A DNA stretch of 28,031 nucleotides, taken from Ruminococcaceae bacterium UBA5905 (GTDB lineage Bacteria; Bacillota; Clostridia; Oscillospirales; Acutalibacteraceae). The notes below the pieces were generated by a model, which was not told the origin of the DNA, searched no databases, and was given only the letters and a program-made list of their open reading frames with translations. The position numbers and the translations under genes were made by a program. The stretch spans positions 1-28,031 of the forward strand of contig DJEF01000029.1 of the NCBI GenBank assembly GCA_002431285.1. Direction: 5' to 3'. Of the stretch, positions 7,946-15,340 are shown one piece after another; the stretch's first letter is position 1, and every line of letters begins with the position of its first letter.

Positions 7946-9179
7946 GCTGAAACGGAAATTCACCGCGCTGGCCACCGTGTCCATGCTGCTGCTCATGGCG
8001 GTGCTTGTGCTGATTATGAATCTGGTGAATTATTCAACGGTCGTCCGGGAGAGCGATGCGGTGCTGGATATGCTCTCACAGATGGATGGGCCGCCAAAGG
8101 ATGCGTCCCCGCCGCCGGAAAAGCCGGACGGACAGAAGGGCAGCCTTTTGCCCCGGGGGATGTCCCCGGAGGTGCCGTATGAATCCCGGTATTTCACCGT
8201 CACCGTGAATGAGAACGGCGAGATCCAGGAATCCGATCTGTCCAGGATCATTTCCGTGGACAGCGGATCGGTGAAAGGGTACATTCAGAAAGCCATCGCC
8301 GGGACGAAAAAACGGGGCTTTATCGGCGGCTTTCGGTTTCTGCGGACCGACAGCGGCAGCCGGACGAGCATCATTTTTTTGGACTGTGGGCGAAAGCTGG
8401 ATACCTTTTATACCTTTCTCTGGACCAGTCTCGGGGTGGGCGTTTTCGGGTGTGTGGTGGTGTTTGTGGCGTTTCTGCTGGCGTCGGGCCGGATCGTGCG
8501 TCCGATCGCCGAAAGCTACGCCAAGCAAAAGCGGTTTATTTCGGATGCGGGACATGAGATCAAAACGCCGCTCACCATCATCAACGCCAATGTGGATTTG
8601 CTGGAATGCGACGGAGAAAGAGAGGAGCTGCGGGAGATTCGGAATCAGACCGCCCGCCTGTGCGAGCTGACGAACAGCCTGGTCTATCTGTCCAAAATGG
8701 AGGAGGCGGGACAAAAGCTGCCCAAAGCGCCCATGCCCCTATCGGACATTGTGGCGGAGGAGGCGGAGACATTCCGGACGCTGGCGGCCGCAAAACATAT
8801 AGCCTTTTCCGTGCATACGGAGCCCCGGATCGCCGGTCGCGGCGTGCCGGAGGCGATGCGGCGGCTGGTCTGTGTGCTGCTTCAGAATGCCGTCAAATAC
8901 GCGCCCGACGGCGGTATTGTCACACTGGAGTTGACTCGGGCCAAAAAGCAGGCGGTTCTGACGGTATTCAATACCACTGAAACGGTGATCGGCGAAAAGG
9001 AGCTGCCCCATGTCTTCGACCGGTTTTACCGTGCCGACGCTTCCCGCAATTCCGAGACCGGCGGTCACGGGATCGGACTGTCCATCGCCAAGGCCATCGT
9101 CGATGAGCACGGCGGGACCATCCGGGCGACGACAGAGCACGGTATGGATTTTTGTGTGACGGTCACCCTGCCGCTGTGA
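7935..9179 (+). CDS. Sensor histidine kinase, 414 aa
   Basis: This is the partner kinase of the adjacent response regulator. TM1 lies at about residues 10-33 and an extracytoplasmic domain at 34-160, containing a Pro-rich stretch near 53-65. TM2 is at about 161-184. The H-box has H207 (SDAGHEIKTPL), the N-box LLQNAVKYAPDGG (N318), then FDRFYRADAS and the G2 loop GGHGIGL. Only about 20 residues separate TM2 from the H-box, so a full HAMP domain is missing or very short. The usual G1 motif DxGxG is replaced by FNTTETVI, an unusual ATP-lid entry. Kinase function is likely but not certain. Confidence 0.92.
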   Translation: MIRKLKRKFTALATVSMLLLMAVLVLIMNLVNYSTVVRESDAVLDMLSQMDGPPKDASPPPEKPDGQKGSLLPRGMSPEVPYESRYFTVTVNENGEIQESDLSRIISVDSGSVKGYIQKAIAGTKKRGFIGGFRFLRTDSGSRTSIIFLDCGRKLDTFYTFLWTSLGVGVFGCVVVFVAFLLASGRIVRPIAESYAKQKRFISDAGHEIKTPLTIINANVDLLECDGEREELREIRNQTARLCELTNSLVYLSKMEEAGQKLPKAPMPLSDIVAEEAETFRTLAAAKHIAFSVHTEPRIAGRGVPEAMRRLVCVLLQNAVKYAPDGGIVTLELTRAKKQAVLTVFNTTETVIGEKELPHVFDRFYRADASRNSETGGHGIGLSIAKAIVDEHGGTIRATTEHGMDFCVTVTLPL

Positions 9180-9260
9180 ACCGTCGCCCGCTGCACGGCG
9201 GCGGGGCCGATGCGTCCGGCGCGCCGCTGCGCCGATAGCAAAATCCGCCGATTGCTGATG

Positions 9261-9289
9261 GCATAAATCCGCCGGTCGCCTCATATAGT
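9261..9289 (+). promoter_or_regulatory. Candidate sigma-E promoter of spoIIID
   Basis: GCATAAA (9261-9267), a 14-nt spacer and CATATAGT (9282-9289) resemble the mother-cell sigma-E consensus (KMATATT, 14 nt, CATACAMT): 5 of 7 and 6 of 8 matches. In Bacillus subtilis spoIIID is under sigma-E control. The 10-mer AAATCCGCCG occurs at 9241 and again at 9265, overlapping the -35 region. Confidence 0.45.
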
Positions 9290-9318
9290 GTACAAACTAC
9301 ATATATGGGGTGATGAAG

Positions 9319-9567
9319 ATGAAAGGGGCCGTAGAGGATCGAGCCATCGAGCTGGGGGAGTACATACTGGAAAACCAGACCACCGTCCGCGCTGCCGCCA
9401 AGCAGTTTCATATCAGCAAGAGCACGGTGCATAAGGACGTGGCCGAGCGGTTGCGGGCGGTGGATCCGCAGCTGTATGGAGCGGTGCGTCATGTGCTGGA
9501 GGTCAATAAGGCGCAGCGGCATATCCGGGGCGGCATGGCCACCCGGCGCAAATACAAGGGTGAGTAA
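9319..9567 (+). CDS. spoIIID: Sporulation transcriptional regulator SpoIIID, 82 aa
   Basis: SpoIIID is the mother-cell regulator that tunes sigma-E and sigma-K genes during sporulation. The conserved helix-turn-helix TTVRAAAKQFHISKSTVHKD and the C-terminal basic tail RHIRGGMATRRKYKG are diagnostic. Three possible starts (GTG 9310, ATG 9313, ATG 9319) lie close together; 9319 is preferred because GGGGTGA is then about 5 nt upstream. A candidate sigma-E promoter precedes it and a terminator follows. It shows that the organism belongs to an endospore-forming lineage. Confidence 0.93.
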   Translation: MKGAVEDRAIELGEYILENQTTVRAAAKQFHISKSTVHKDVAERLRAVDPQLYGAVRHVLEVNKAQRHIRGGMATRRKYKGE

Positions 9568-9667
9568 CAGCCCCCGTCGGATGTTGCGGCATAAACGGAA
9601 TACAGAAAAGAAAAGCCGCCGATGCATCTGTGGGATATTCCTAACGGAGAAATGCAGGCGGTATGTG

Positions 9668-9702
9668 ACCGGAAGGTGTAAAAGCCTTCCGGTTGTTTTT
9701 TT
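9668..9702 (+). terminator. Intrinsic terminator after spoIIID
   Basis: ACCGGAAGG (9668-9676) pairs with CCTTCCGGT (9685-9693), followed by TGTTTTTTTA. The stretch from the spoIIID stop to here (9568-9667) holds no convincing gene. Confidence 0.88.
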
Positions 9703-9712
9703 ATAATAAGAA

Positions 9713-9731
9713 CCCCCGGCCGTGCCGGGGG
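9713..9731 (-). terminator. Hairpin, possible terminator of the minus-strand hydrolase
   Basis: CCCCCGGC (9713-9720) and GCCGGGGG (9724-9731) form a very stable 8-bp stem with a 3-nt loop. Read on the minus strand it is followed by GTTCTTATTAT, only moderately T-rich. It lies 104 nt beyond the stop of the minus-strand SGNH gene and faces the spoIIID terminator. Confidence 0.55.
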
Positions 9732-9835
9732 ATATATCCGTGGGCTGCGACATCGGGGGGCGGGGTGCTGTCTATGGAGCGGGTTCCATCAGGCGCTTAC
9801 ACGCCGCCCGGTCATGGGAGCGGGCAAACGATCGG

Positions 9836-10459
9836 TCAGAATGCCCGTATCGCGGCGGCGATCTCTGCCATCCCCTGTACGCTGGGGTGTCCCGCTTGTT
9901 TGTCGATGTGGGGAAAAGCGAGACAGGTCTGGCCGTAATGAGCGGCGGCTTGCCGGATGCCGGCGGAATAGTCTGTCCCCAGCTCCGTATTGATGAGCCA
10001 GCAGACTTTGGCTGTGGGGGCGCTTTCTGCCAGCTGCGCGGCGATGGCGCAGCAAGCCGGCGCGAACGCCAGCAGGTCTTGCTCGGTGAAAGGGGCGGTT
10101 TGGAATTGTCCCACCGGCGCATTGGTCCAGTAGTCATTGGTTCCGCCGAAGACCAGCACCGTGTCCACCGGGTTTTTGATAAAGAAGCCTCCGGCGATCA
10201 ACGCCTGCAGCCGGGATACAAACGAGGTGTCTACGGACAGCTCCGGGCGGACGGTGTTGCATACGGTGGCGCCGGAAAAGCTGTCGTTGCGCACCAGTAT
10301 GTTGTCGTGACCGTCAAACAGTCTGTACCACCAGGTGTCCTCCACCCGCTGCACGTCGTTATCGGCAGCCCGCGGGTACCAGGAATGAAACCCGTCGGGA
10401 ATATACCCGGCAAAGGTGGAGTAGCTGTCGCCCAAAATCAGTGTTTTTCCCAATTGCAT
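9836..10459 (-). CDS. SGNH/GDSL-type hydrolase, 207 aa
   Basis: This is a small hydrolase of the SGNH fold, a group of esterases, lipases and carbohydrate deacetylases. Block I is LILGDSYS with the nucleophile Ser12. The block with catalytic-site Asn is VFGGTNDYW, and the C-terminal GHPSVQGM supplies the His. No signal peptide is seen, so it is probably cytoplasmic. AGGGAGG lies 7 nt before the start, and its own consensus promoter is upstream. It is divergent from the aromatic operon. The natural substrate cannot be read from sequence. Confidence 0.88.
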   Translation of the reverse strand: MQLGKTLILGDSYSTFAGYIPDGFHSWYPRAADNDVQRVEDTWWYRLFDGHDNILVRNDSFSGATVCNTVRPELSVDTSFVSRLQALIAGGFFIKNPVDTVLVFGGTNDYWTNAPVGQFQTAPFTEQDLLAFAPACCAIAAQLAESAPTAKVCWLINTELGTDYSAGIRQAAAHYGQTCLAFPHIDKQAGHPSVQGMAEIAAAIRAF

Positions 10460-10515
10460 TGTAGAGCCTCCCTCTTATATGCCCGTCGTCTGCCGGACGG
10501 GTGGGTATGCGGTTC

Positions 10516-10544
10516 ATTATACGGTGTCCGCTGCCGTTTGTCAA
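10516..10544 (-). promoter_or_regulatory. Sigma-A promoter for the SGNH hydrolase
   Basis: On the minus strand TTGACA (10539-10544) and TATAAT (10516-10521) are separated by 17 nt, a perfect consensus. It is divergent from the aromatic operon promoter 60 nt away. Confidence 0.9.
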
Positions 10545-10582
10545 TCGGTACGTACGCCGGAATCGCTTTATCGCTTAAAAGT

Positions 10583-10634
10583 GCGAAATTATTTTGCGAT
10601 TTCTCTTGACAAATCGGGGAAAAGGGGGTAGAAT
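10583..10634 (+). promoter_or_regulatory. Sigma-A promoter of the aromatic amino acid operon
   Basis: TTGACA (10606-10611) and TAGAAT (10629-10634) have a 17-nt spacer. An AT-rich flank upstream carries GCGAAAT (10583) and TGCGAT (10595), and the same two words occur upstream of the transporter promoter at 26608. The predicted start of RNA is near 10641, giving a leader of about 205 nt before the first enzyme gene. Confidence 0.85.
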
Positions 10635-10661
10635 GTCCCTCGTGAATTCTCAGAGGAAAGG

Positions 10662-10739
10662 GTGAGCAGGTTGTTCGAGTATCGGAGCGGTCGATTTTAT
10701 CTGTATACGACGGACTGTCTGTGCACCGGGGAGCGGTAA
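10662..10739 (+). CDS. Putative Phe/Tyr-rich leader peptide, 25 codons
   Basis: A short ORF starts at GTG 10662, with GAGG at 10653-10656 as ribosome site, and stops at TAA 10737. It contains FEYRSGRFYLY near its start: 2 Phe and 3 Tyr among 25 residues, with Phe-Tyr-Leu-Tyr clustered at 10695-10706. An alternative TTG start at 10671 keeps all five aromatic codons. It precedes an operon making Phe and Tyr, and alternative RNA structures follow it, so it is best read as an attenuation leader peptide. By composition alone the enrichment could be chance; the position and the matching case at 26687 strengthen it. Confidence 0.55.
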   Translation: MSRLFEYRSGRFYLYTTDCLCTGER

Positions 10740-10828
10740 ACCGCTGCTTTCCTTACATAGTACGGACAGCCCGCAACAGCTCGTGCATTTTTTGCAGGAG
10801 GACGGTTGCGGGTTTCGTTTTTATTCTT
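10712..10828 (+). promoter_or_regulatory. Candidate transcription attenuator of the aromatic operon
   Basis: The terminator is AGCCCGCAAC (10768-10777) pairing with GTTGCGGGTT (10805-10814), followed by TTTCGTTTTTATTCTT. An alternative helix pairs CTGTCTGTGC (10715-10724) with GTACGGACAG (10760-10769). It extends past one bulged A through 10712-10713 with 10770-10771, invading the first four bases of the terminator arm. Its 5' strand starts 6 nt after the Tyr codon cluster and ends 13 nt before the leader stop codon. A ribosome waiting at the stop would mask it, while one stalled at the Phe/Tyr codons would leave much of it free. A second competing helix, TGCAC..GAGC (10722-10734) with GCTCGTGCA (10779-10787), is also possible. 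Pairing is seen; mechanism is inferred. Confidence 0.55.
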
Positions 10829-10847
10829 GACGATGGGGGCATACGGT

Positions 10848-12047
10848 ATGGCGAATGAACGGATGGCGGAGCTGGGCAATCATCGCTCGGTGATCCGGGA
10901 AATCTTTGAATACGGCAACCGCCGGCGGGCGGAGATCGGGGCGGAAAATGTGTTTGATTTCAGTCTCGGCAACCCCAGCATTCCTGCCCCGGCGGCGGTG
11001 ACGGCGGCGTTGGAGCGGCTGGTGCGGGAGACCGACCCGGTGGCGCTCCACGGCTATACCTCTGCTCCCGGCGCGCCGGCGGTGCGGGAGAAGATCGCGG
11101 CGGTCATCCGGCAGCGGTTCGGGGTGGCCGCGGATAAGGACGACCTGTATCTCACCTGCGGGGCGGCGGCATCGCTGACCATTGCGCTGAAGGCGCTCAT
11201 CACCCCCGGCGAACAGGTCATCTGTCCCGCCCCCTTCTTCCCGGAATACCGGGTGTTTGCGGAAACGGCGGGGGCGGAGTTTATCACCGTTCCCTGCTGG
11301 ATGGGGGATTTTCAGCCGGATGTGGCGGCGCTGGAGCGGGCGGTGACGGAAAAGACCCGGGTGCTGCTGCTCAATTCCCCCAACAATCCCACCGGGGCGG
11401 TGTATACCGAGGAAATATTGCGGGCGCTGGCGGCGATGCTGGAGGAGAAACAGGCGGCCTACGGGCACCCCATCTACATTCTGGCGGACGAGCCCTATCG
11501 GGAGCTGGCGTATGACGGGGAGGTGCCCTATATCCCGGCGCTGTATGCCAATACGCTGGTGTGCTATTCCTACAGCAAGTCCTTTTCCCTGCCGGGGGAG
11601 CGGATCGGCTATATTTTCGTGCCGTCGATGGCTGCGGACGCCCGCGAGGTATATGCGGCGGTGTGCGGCGCCGGGCGGGCGCTGGGTTATGTGTGCGCCC
11701 CCAGTCTGCTGCAATACACGGTGGGGGCGTGTGCGGCGCTGCTGCCGGATATTTCCGTCTATCGGCAGAACCGGGATCGGCTCTATGGAGCACTGACCGC
11801 TTGCGGCTATACGGTGACCCCGCCGGCGGGGGCGTTTTATCTGTTTGTGAAAGCCCCGGAGCCGGATGCCTATGCGTTCTGCGAGCGGGCGAAGCAGTTT
11901 GAGCTGCTGCTGGTGCCGGGGGACGATTTCGGCTGCCCCGGCTATGTGCGGATCGCCTATTGCGTCGCCCCGGAAACCATCGAGGGGGCGTTGCCCCGCT
12001 TTAAGGCATTGGCGGAAACCTATGCGAACAGGGAGAGTGCGGTATGA
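10848..12047 (+). CDS. PLP-dependent class I/II aminotransferase, 399 aa
   Basis: This is a fold-type I aminotransferase, first gene of the operon, probably making Phe/Tyr from phenylpyruvate/hydroxyphenylpyruvate or acting on prephenate. Visible features are FSLGNPSIPAP near the N-terminus, NSPNNPTGAVY, ADEPYRELAY, the PLP lysine in SYSKSFSLPGERIGY and the C-terminal Arg region GYVRIAYCV. The start is ATG 10848 (MANERMAELG), with GGGGG 8 nt upstream; longer starts would lie inside the terminator tail. Its stop overlaps the pheA ATG. Substrate assignment comes from context only. Confidence 0.9.
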   Translation: MANERMAELGNHRSVIREIFEYGNRRRAEIGAENVFDFSLGNPSIPAPAAVTAALERLVRETDPVALHGYTSAPGAPAVREKIAAVIRQRFGVAADKDDLYLTCGAAASLTIALKALITPGEQVICPAPFFPEYRVFAETAGAEFITVPCWMGDFQPDVAALERAVTEKTRVLLLNSPNNPTGAVYTEEILRALAAMLEEKQAAYGHPIYILADEPYRELAYDGEVPYIPALYANTLVCYSYSKSFSLPGERIGYIFVPSMAADAREVYAAVCGAGRALGYVCAPSLLQYTVGACAALLPDISVYRQNRDRLYGALTACGYTVTPPAGAFYLFVKAPEPDAYAFCERAKQFELLLVPGDDFGCPGYVRIAYCVAPETIEGALPRFKALAETYANRESAV

Positions 12048-13147
12048 CAGAGCTGGAAAGCGCCCGACTGGCGATCAACGACATTGATAAGGCGATGGCG
12101 CAGCTGTTTGAGCAGCGTATGGCGGCGGTGCGCACCGTGGCGCAGTATAAGAAAGCCAACGGGGTGCGGGTGTTTGACGCCGCCCGGGAGGCGGAGGTCA
12201 TCCGCCGCAATGCGGAGCTGGTGGCGGATGAGGCGCTGCGCCCCTACTATGTGGATTTTCTGCGCAGCACCATGGAGGTGTCCAAGGCGTACCAGCACCG
12301 GCTGCTGGAGGGGATGCGGGTGGCATACAGCGGCGTGGAGGGCGCTTTTGCCAACATCGCCGCCAACCGGGTGTTCCCCGACGCCATTGCCGTGCCCCAT
12401 GGGGATTTCAAGGCCGCCTACGATGCCGTGGTGAACGGCGCCTGCGATTGTGTGATCCTGCCTATTGAGAACAGCTATAACGGCGATGTGGGGCAGGTGA
12501 TGGATCTGGCGTTCTTCGGTCCGCTGTATATCAACGGCATCTACGACATTGAGGTGGTGCAGAATCTGCTGGCGGTGAAAGGTACCACCATGGACGAGGT
12601 GAAACGGGTGGTGAGCCATCCCCAGGCGCTGGGGCAGTGTGCCGCCTATATCCGCCGCCACGGCTTTGAGCCGGTGGAGGCGGTGAATACCGCCGTCGCC
12701 GCCCGTCAGGTGGCGGAATGGGGGCGGCACGATACCGCCGCCATCGGCAGCGATGAGGCTGCCGCCAAATTCGGGCTGAAAAAGCTGGAGGCCCACATCA
12801 ACGAGAGCGGCAACAACACCACCCGCTTTGCAGTGTTCTCCAAGACCCCGAAAGCCCCCGGAAAGGCGGATAACCAGTTTATCATGCTTTTCACCGTCGC
12901 CAACGAGGCGGGGGCGCTGGGCGAAGCGGTGGCAACCATCGGTCAGTATGGCTTTAACCTGCGGGCGCTGAAAAGCCGCCCCACCAAGGAACTGATCTGG
13001 AGCTATTACTTCTATGCCGAGGGGGAGGGCAACATCCACAGCGACAAGGGACGGGAGATGCTGCGCTGTCTCAAGGAGAAATGCAGCACCATCCGCATCG
13101 TGGGCAGTTTTGAAAAGGAGATTGTCCTTAAGGGCGAGGACGATTGA
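12044..13147 (+). CDS. pheA: Bifunctional chorismate mutase / prephenate dehydratase, 367 aa
   Basis: This P-protein converts chorismate to prephenate and on to phenylpyruvate. An AroQ-type chorismate mutase occupies about residues 1-85 (LESARLAINDIDKAMAQLF, with KKANGVRVFD). The prephenate dehydratase domain spans about 95-270, with PIENSYNGDVGQV, VSHPQALGQC and the catalytic NNTTRFAVF. A C-terminal ACT domain follows, containing NEAGALGEAVATIGQYGFNL and KSRP (usually ESRP), expected to give Phe feedback inhibition. ATGA overlap with the aminotransferase implies coupled translation. Confidence 0.96.
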   Translation: MTELESARLAINDIDKAMAQLFEQRMAAVRTVAQYKKANGVRVFDAAREAEVIRRNAELVADEALRPYYVDFLRSTMEVSKAYQHRLLEGMRVAYSGVEGAFANIAANRVFPDAIAVPHGDFKAAYDAVVNGACDCVILPIENSYNGDVGQVMDLAFFGPLYINGIYDIEVVQNLLAVKGTTMDEVKRVVSHPQALGQCAAYIRRHGFEPVEAVNTAVAARQVAEWGRHDTAAIGSDEAAAKFGLKKLEAHINESGNNTTRFAVFSKTPKAPGKADNQFIMLFTVANEAGALGEAVATIGQYGFNLRALKSRPTKELIWSYYFYAEGEGNIHSDKGREMLRCLKEKCSTIRIVGSFEKEIVLKGEDD

Positions 13148-13187
13148 GTCCCCGCAGCAATTCCGTCAGCAGGGAGGAGTACAGGCT

Positions 13188-14198
13188 ATGGTCTTAACGG
13201 TGAAAACCGCCGGGGGCAGCTATCCCATCCATCTGGAGCGGGGGGGCTTGTCCCGGGTGGGAGAGTATTTCCGGCTGGAGCGGCAGGCGCTGATCGTCAC
13301 CGACGACGGGGTGCCCGCCGCCTATGCCGGGGCGGTGGCGGCGGCGTGCAGTCATCCTGCGGTGGTGACGCTGCCCCAGGGGGAGCCCACGAAATGTATG
13401 GCGCAATACACCCGGCTTTTGCAGGAGATGGCGCAGCGCCGGTTCACCCGCACCGATTGCGTGGTGGCGGTGGGCGGCGGCGTGATGGGCGATCTGGCGG
13501 GCTTTGCCGCCGCCACCTATATGCGGGGAATTGATTTTTACAATATCCCCACCACGGTGCTGTCCCAGGTGGATTCCTCCATCGGCGGCAAGGTGGCGGT
13601 GGATTTTGAGGGCTATAAAAATCTGGTGGGAGCGTTTTATCCGCCCCGGGCGGTGCTGATCGACCCGGATACGCTGCACACCCTCCCGCCCCGGCAGATT
13701 GCCAACGGGCTGGCGGAGGCGGTGAAAATGTCCCTCACCAGCGATCCGGCGCTGTTTGCGCTGTTTGAAACGGCGGATGCAGGAGAAAACATCGACCAAA
13801 TCATCGAAGCCTCCCTGCGCATCAAGCGGCAGGTGGTGGAGCAGGACGAAAAAGAGGGCGGTCTGCGGAAAATTCTCAATTTTGGCCATACGCTGGCCCA
13901 CGCCATCGAGAGCGAGTGCGGTATGACCACCCTCTACCACGGGGAATGTGTGGCGCTGGGGATGCTGCCCATGTGCGCCCCGGCGGTGCGGCAGCGGCTG
14001 CTGCCGGTGCTGGAAAAGCTGAGGCTGCCCACCACCTTTTCCGGGGAAAAGGAACGGCTCATCGACGCCATGCGCCACGATAAAAAGCTGGCGGGGGGCG
14101 ACATTACGGTGGTGTATGTGCCGGCGGTGGGGCAATGGGAGCTGCAGACCCTGCCGTTTGATGCATTTGCTGACCGGATCCGGGAGGTATTGCCATGA
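13188..14198 (+). CDS. aroB: 3-dehydroquinate synthase, 336 aa
   Basis: AroB cyclizes DAHP to 3-dehydroquinate, using NAD and a divalent metal. The glycine-rich AVGGGVMGDLAGFAAATYMRG, PTTVLSQVDSSIGGK, KNLVGAFYPP and LAEAVKMSL motifs are all present, with the metal-binding His in NFGHTLAHAIE and YHGE. The start is ATG 13188, with AGGGAGG about 10 nt upstream; the longer reading frame overlaps pheA. The 40-nt gap after pheA is one of the few non-overlapping junctions in the operon. The stop overlaps the aroC ATG. Confidence 0.96.
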   Translation: MVLTVKTAGGSYPIHLERGGLSRVGEYFRLERQALIVTDDGVPAAYAGAVAAACSHPAVVTLPQGEPTKCMAQYTRLLQEMAQRRFTRTDCVVAVGGGVMGDLAGFAAATYMRGIDFYNIPTTVLSQVDSSIGGKVAVDFEGYKNLVGAFYPPRAVLIDPDTLHTLPPRQIANGLAEAVKMSLTSDPALFALFETADAGENIDQIIEASLRIKRQVVEQDEKEGGLRKILNFGHTLAHAIESECGMTTLYHGECVALGMLPMCAPAVRQRLLPVLEKLRLPTTFSGEKERLIDAMRHDKKLAGGDITVVYVPAVGQWELQTLPFDAFADRIREVLP

Positions 14199-15283
14199 AA
14201 AACGTGCTGGGCACCCATCTGACCCTGACCCTCTATGGCGAGAGCCACGGGGCGGCGGTGGGCGCCGTGCTGGATGGGCTGGCGCCGGGGCTGCCGGTGG
14301 AGGAGGACTATATCCGGGCGCAGCTGAGCCTGCGCCGCCCGGTGGGGGATATTTCCACCCCCCGGCAGGAGCCGGACCGGTTCGTCATCGACAGCGGGGT
14401 GTATCGGGGCAAGACCACCGGCACGCCCCTGAGCATTCGGATTCCTAATGAGAATGTGCGCTCCGGGGATTACAGCGCTATGGAGCATATTGCCCGTCCG
14501 GGGCATGCGGACTATACCGGCTATGTGAAATACCGGGGCTGTAACGACCCCCGGGGCGGCGGGCATTTCAGCGGCCGGGTGACGGCGGCGCTGGTGGCGG
14601 CGGGCGCTATCGTGCGCTATGCATTGGAGCAAAAGGGCATCGTCATTGCCAGCCACATCGCTCGTCTGGGGGGCATTGACGACCGGGCTTTTTCCGATTG
14701 GAGCGCCGACGCGGCGGCGCTGAACGGGCGCCCCTTTGCCGTGCTGGATACGGCGGCGGGGGAGCGGATGCAGGCGTGTATCCGCGCCGCCCGGGCAGCG
14801 GGCGACAGCGTGGGCGGCGTGCTGGAGACGGCGGCGCTGGGGATGCCCGCCGGGGTGGGGGAACCCTGGTTCTCCTCGGTGGAGAGCGTGCTGAGCGCCG
14901 CTCTGTTCGCCATCCCCGCCGTCAAGGGCGTGGAGTTTGGGGACGGCTTTGCCCTGTGCGACCGCCGGGGCAGCGAGGCGAACGACCCCTTCCGTATGGC
15001 GGGGGCGCAGGTGGTGACGGTCACCAACCATAACGGCGGCGTGAACGGCGGCATCACCAACGGGATGCCGGTGACCTTCCGCACGGCGGTGAAGCCCACC
15101 CCCACCATCGGGCGGGAGCAGGAAACGGTGGATTTTGCCGCCGGAGCGGACACCACGCTGCAGGGCAAGGGGCGGCATGACCCCTGTATCGTCCACCGGG
15201 CGCGGGTCGTGGTGGACAACGTGACGGCGCTGGTGCTGGCGGATTTACTGATGGGGCGCTACGGCACGGATTGGCTGGCGTAA
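14195..15283 (+). CDS. aroC: Chorismate synthase, 362 aa
   Basis: AroC eliminates phosphate from EPSP to give chorismate, using reduced FMN. Diagnostic motifs are LYGESHGAAVGAVLDG at the N-terminus, RRPVGDISTPRQE, the central RPGHADYTGYVKY with DPRGGGHFSGR, and the C-terminal GKGRHDPCIVHRA. The full family length is present. GGGAGG in the end of aroB provides the ribosome site and the genes overlap by 4 nt. A 57-nt gap follows before the aroE-aroK fusion. Confidence 0.97.
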   Translation: MKNVLGTHLTLTLYGESHGAAVGAVLDGLAPGLPVEEDYIRAQLSLRRPVGDISTPRQEPDRFVIDSGVYRGKTTGTPLSIRIPNENVRSGDYSAMEHIARPGHADYTGYVKYRGCNDPRGGGHFSGRVTAALVAAGAIVRYALEQKGIVIASHIARLGGIDDRAFSDWSADAAALNGRPFAVLDTAAGERMQACIRAARAAGDSVGGVLETAALGMPAGVGEPWFSSVESVLSAALFAIPAVKGVEFGDGFALCDRRGSEANDPFRMAGAQVVTVTNHNGGVNGGITNGMPVTFRTAVKPTPTIGREQETVDFAAGADTTLQGKGRHDPCIVHRARVVVDNVTALVLADLLMGRYGTDWLA

Positions 15284-15340
15284 AAAGCGCCGGAGGAGAG
15301 CCTGCCGGGTGACGGCGGCGCAGAAAGGGATGGTCGGATC

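Noticed and set aside
9722..10609. Plus-strand ORF opposite the SGNH hydrolase
   Set aside because: The minus strand has GDSYS, GGTND and GHPS motifs, an ideal ribosome site and a consensus promoter; the plus ORF is a shadow.
10641..10830. T-box riboswitch before the aromatic operon
   Set aside because: No UGGN-containing T-box core and no recognisable stem I specifier structure in a leader of about 200 nt. The GCGGTAAACCGC hairpin only superficially resembles the core.
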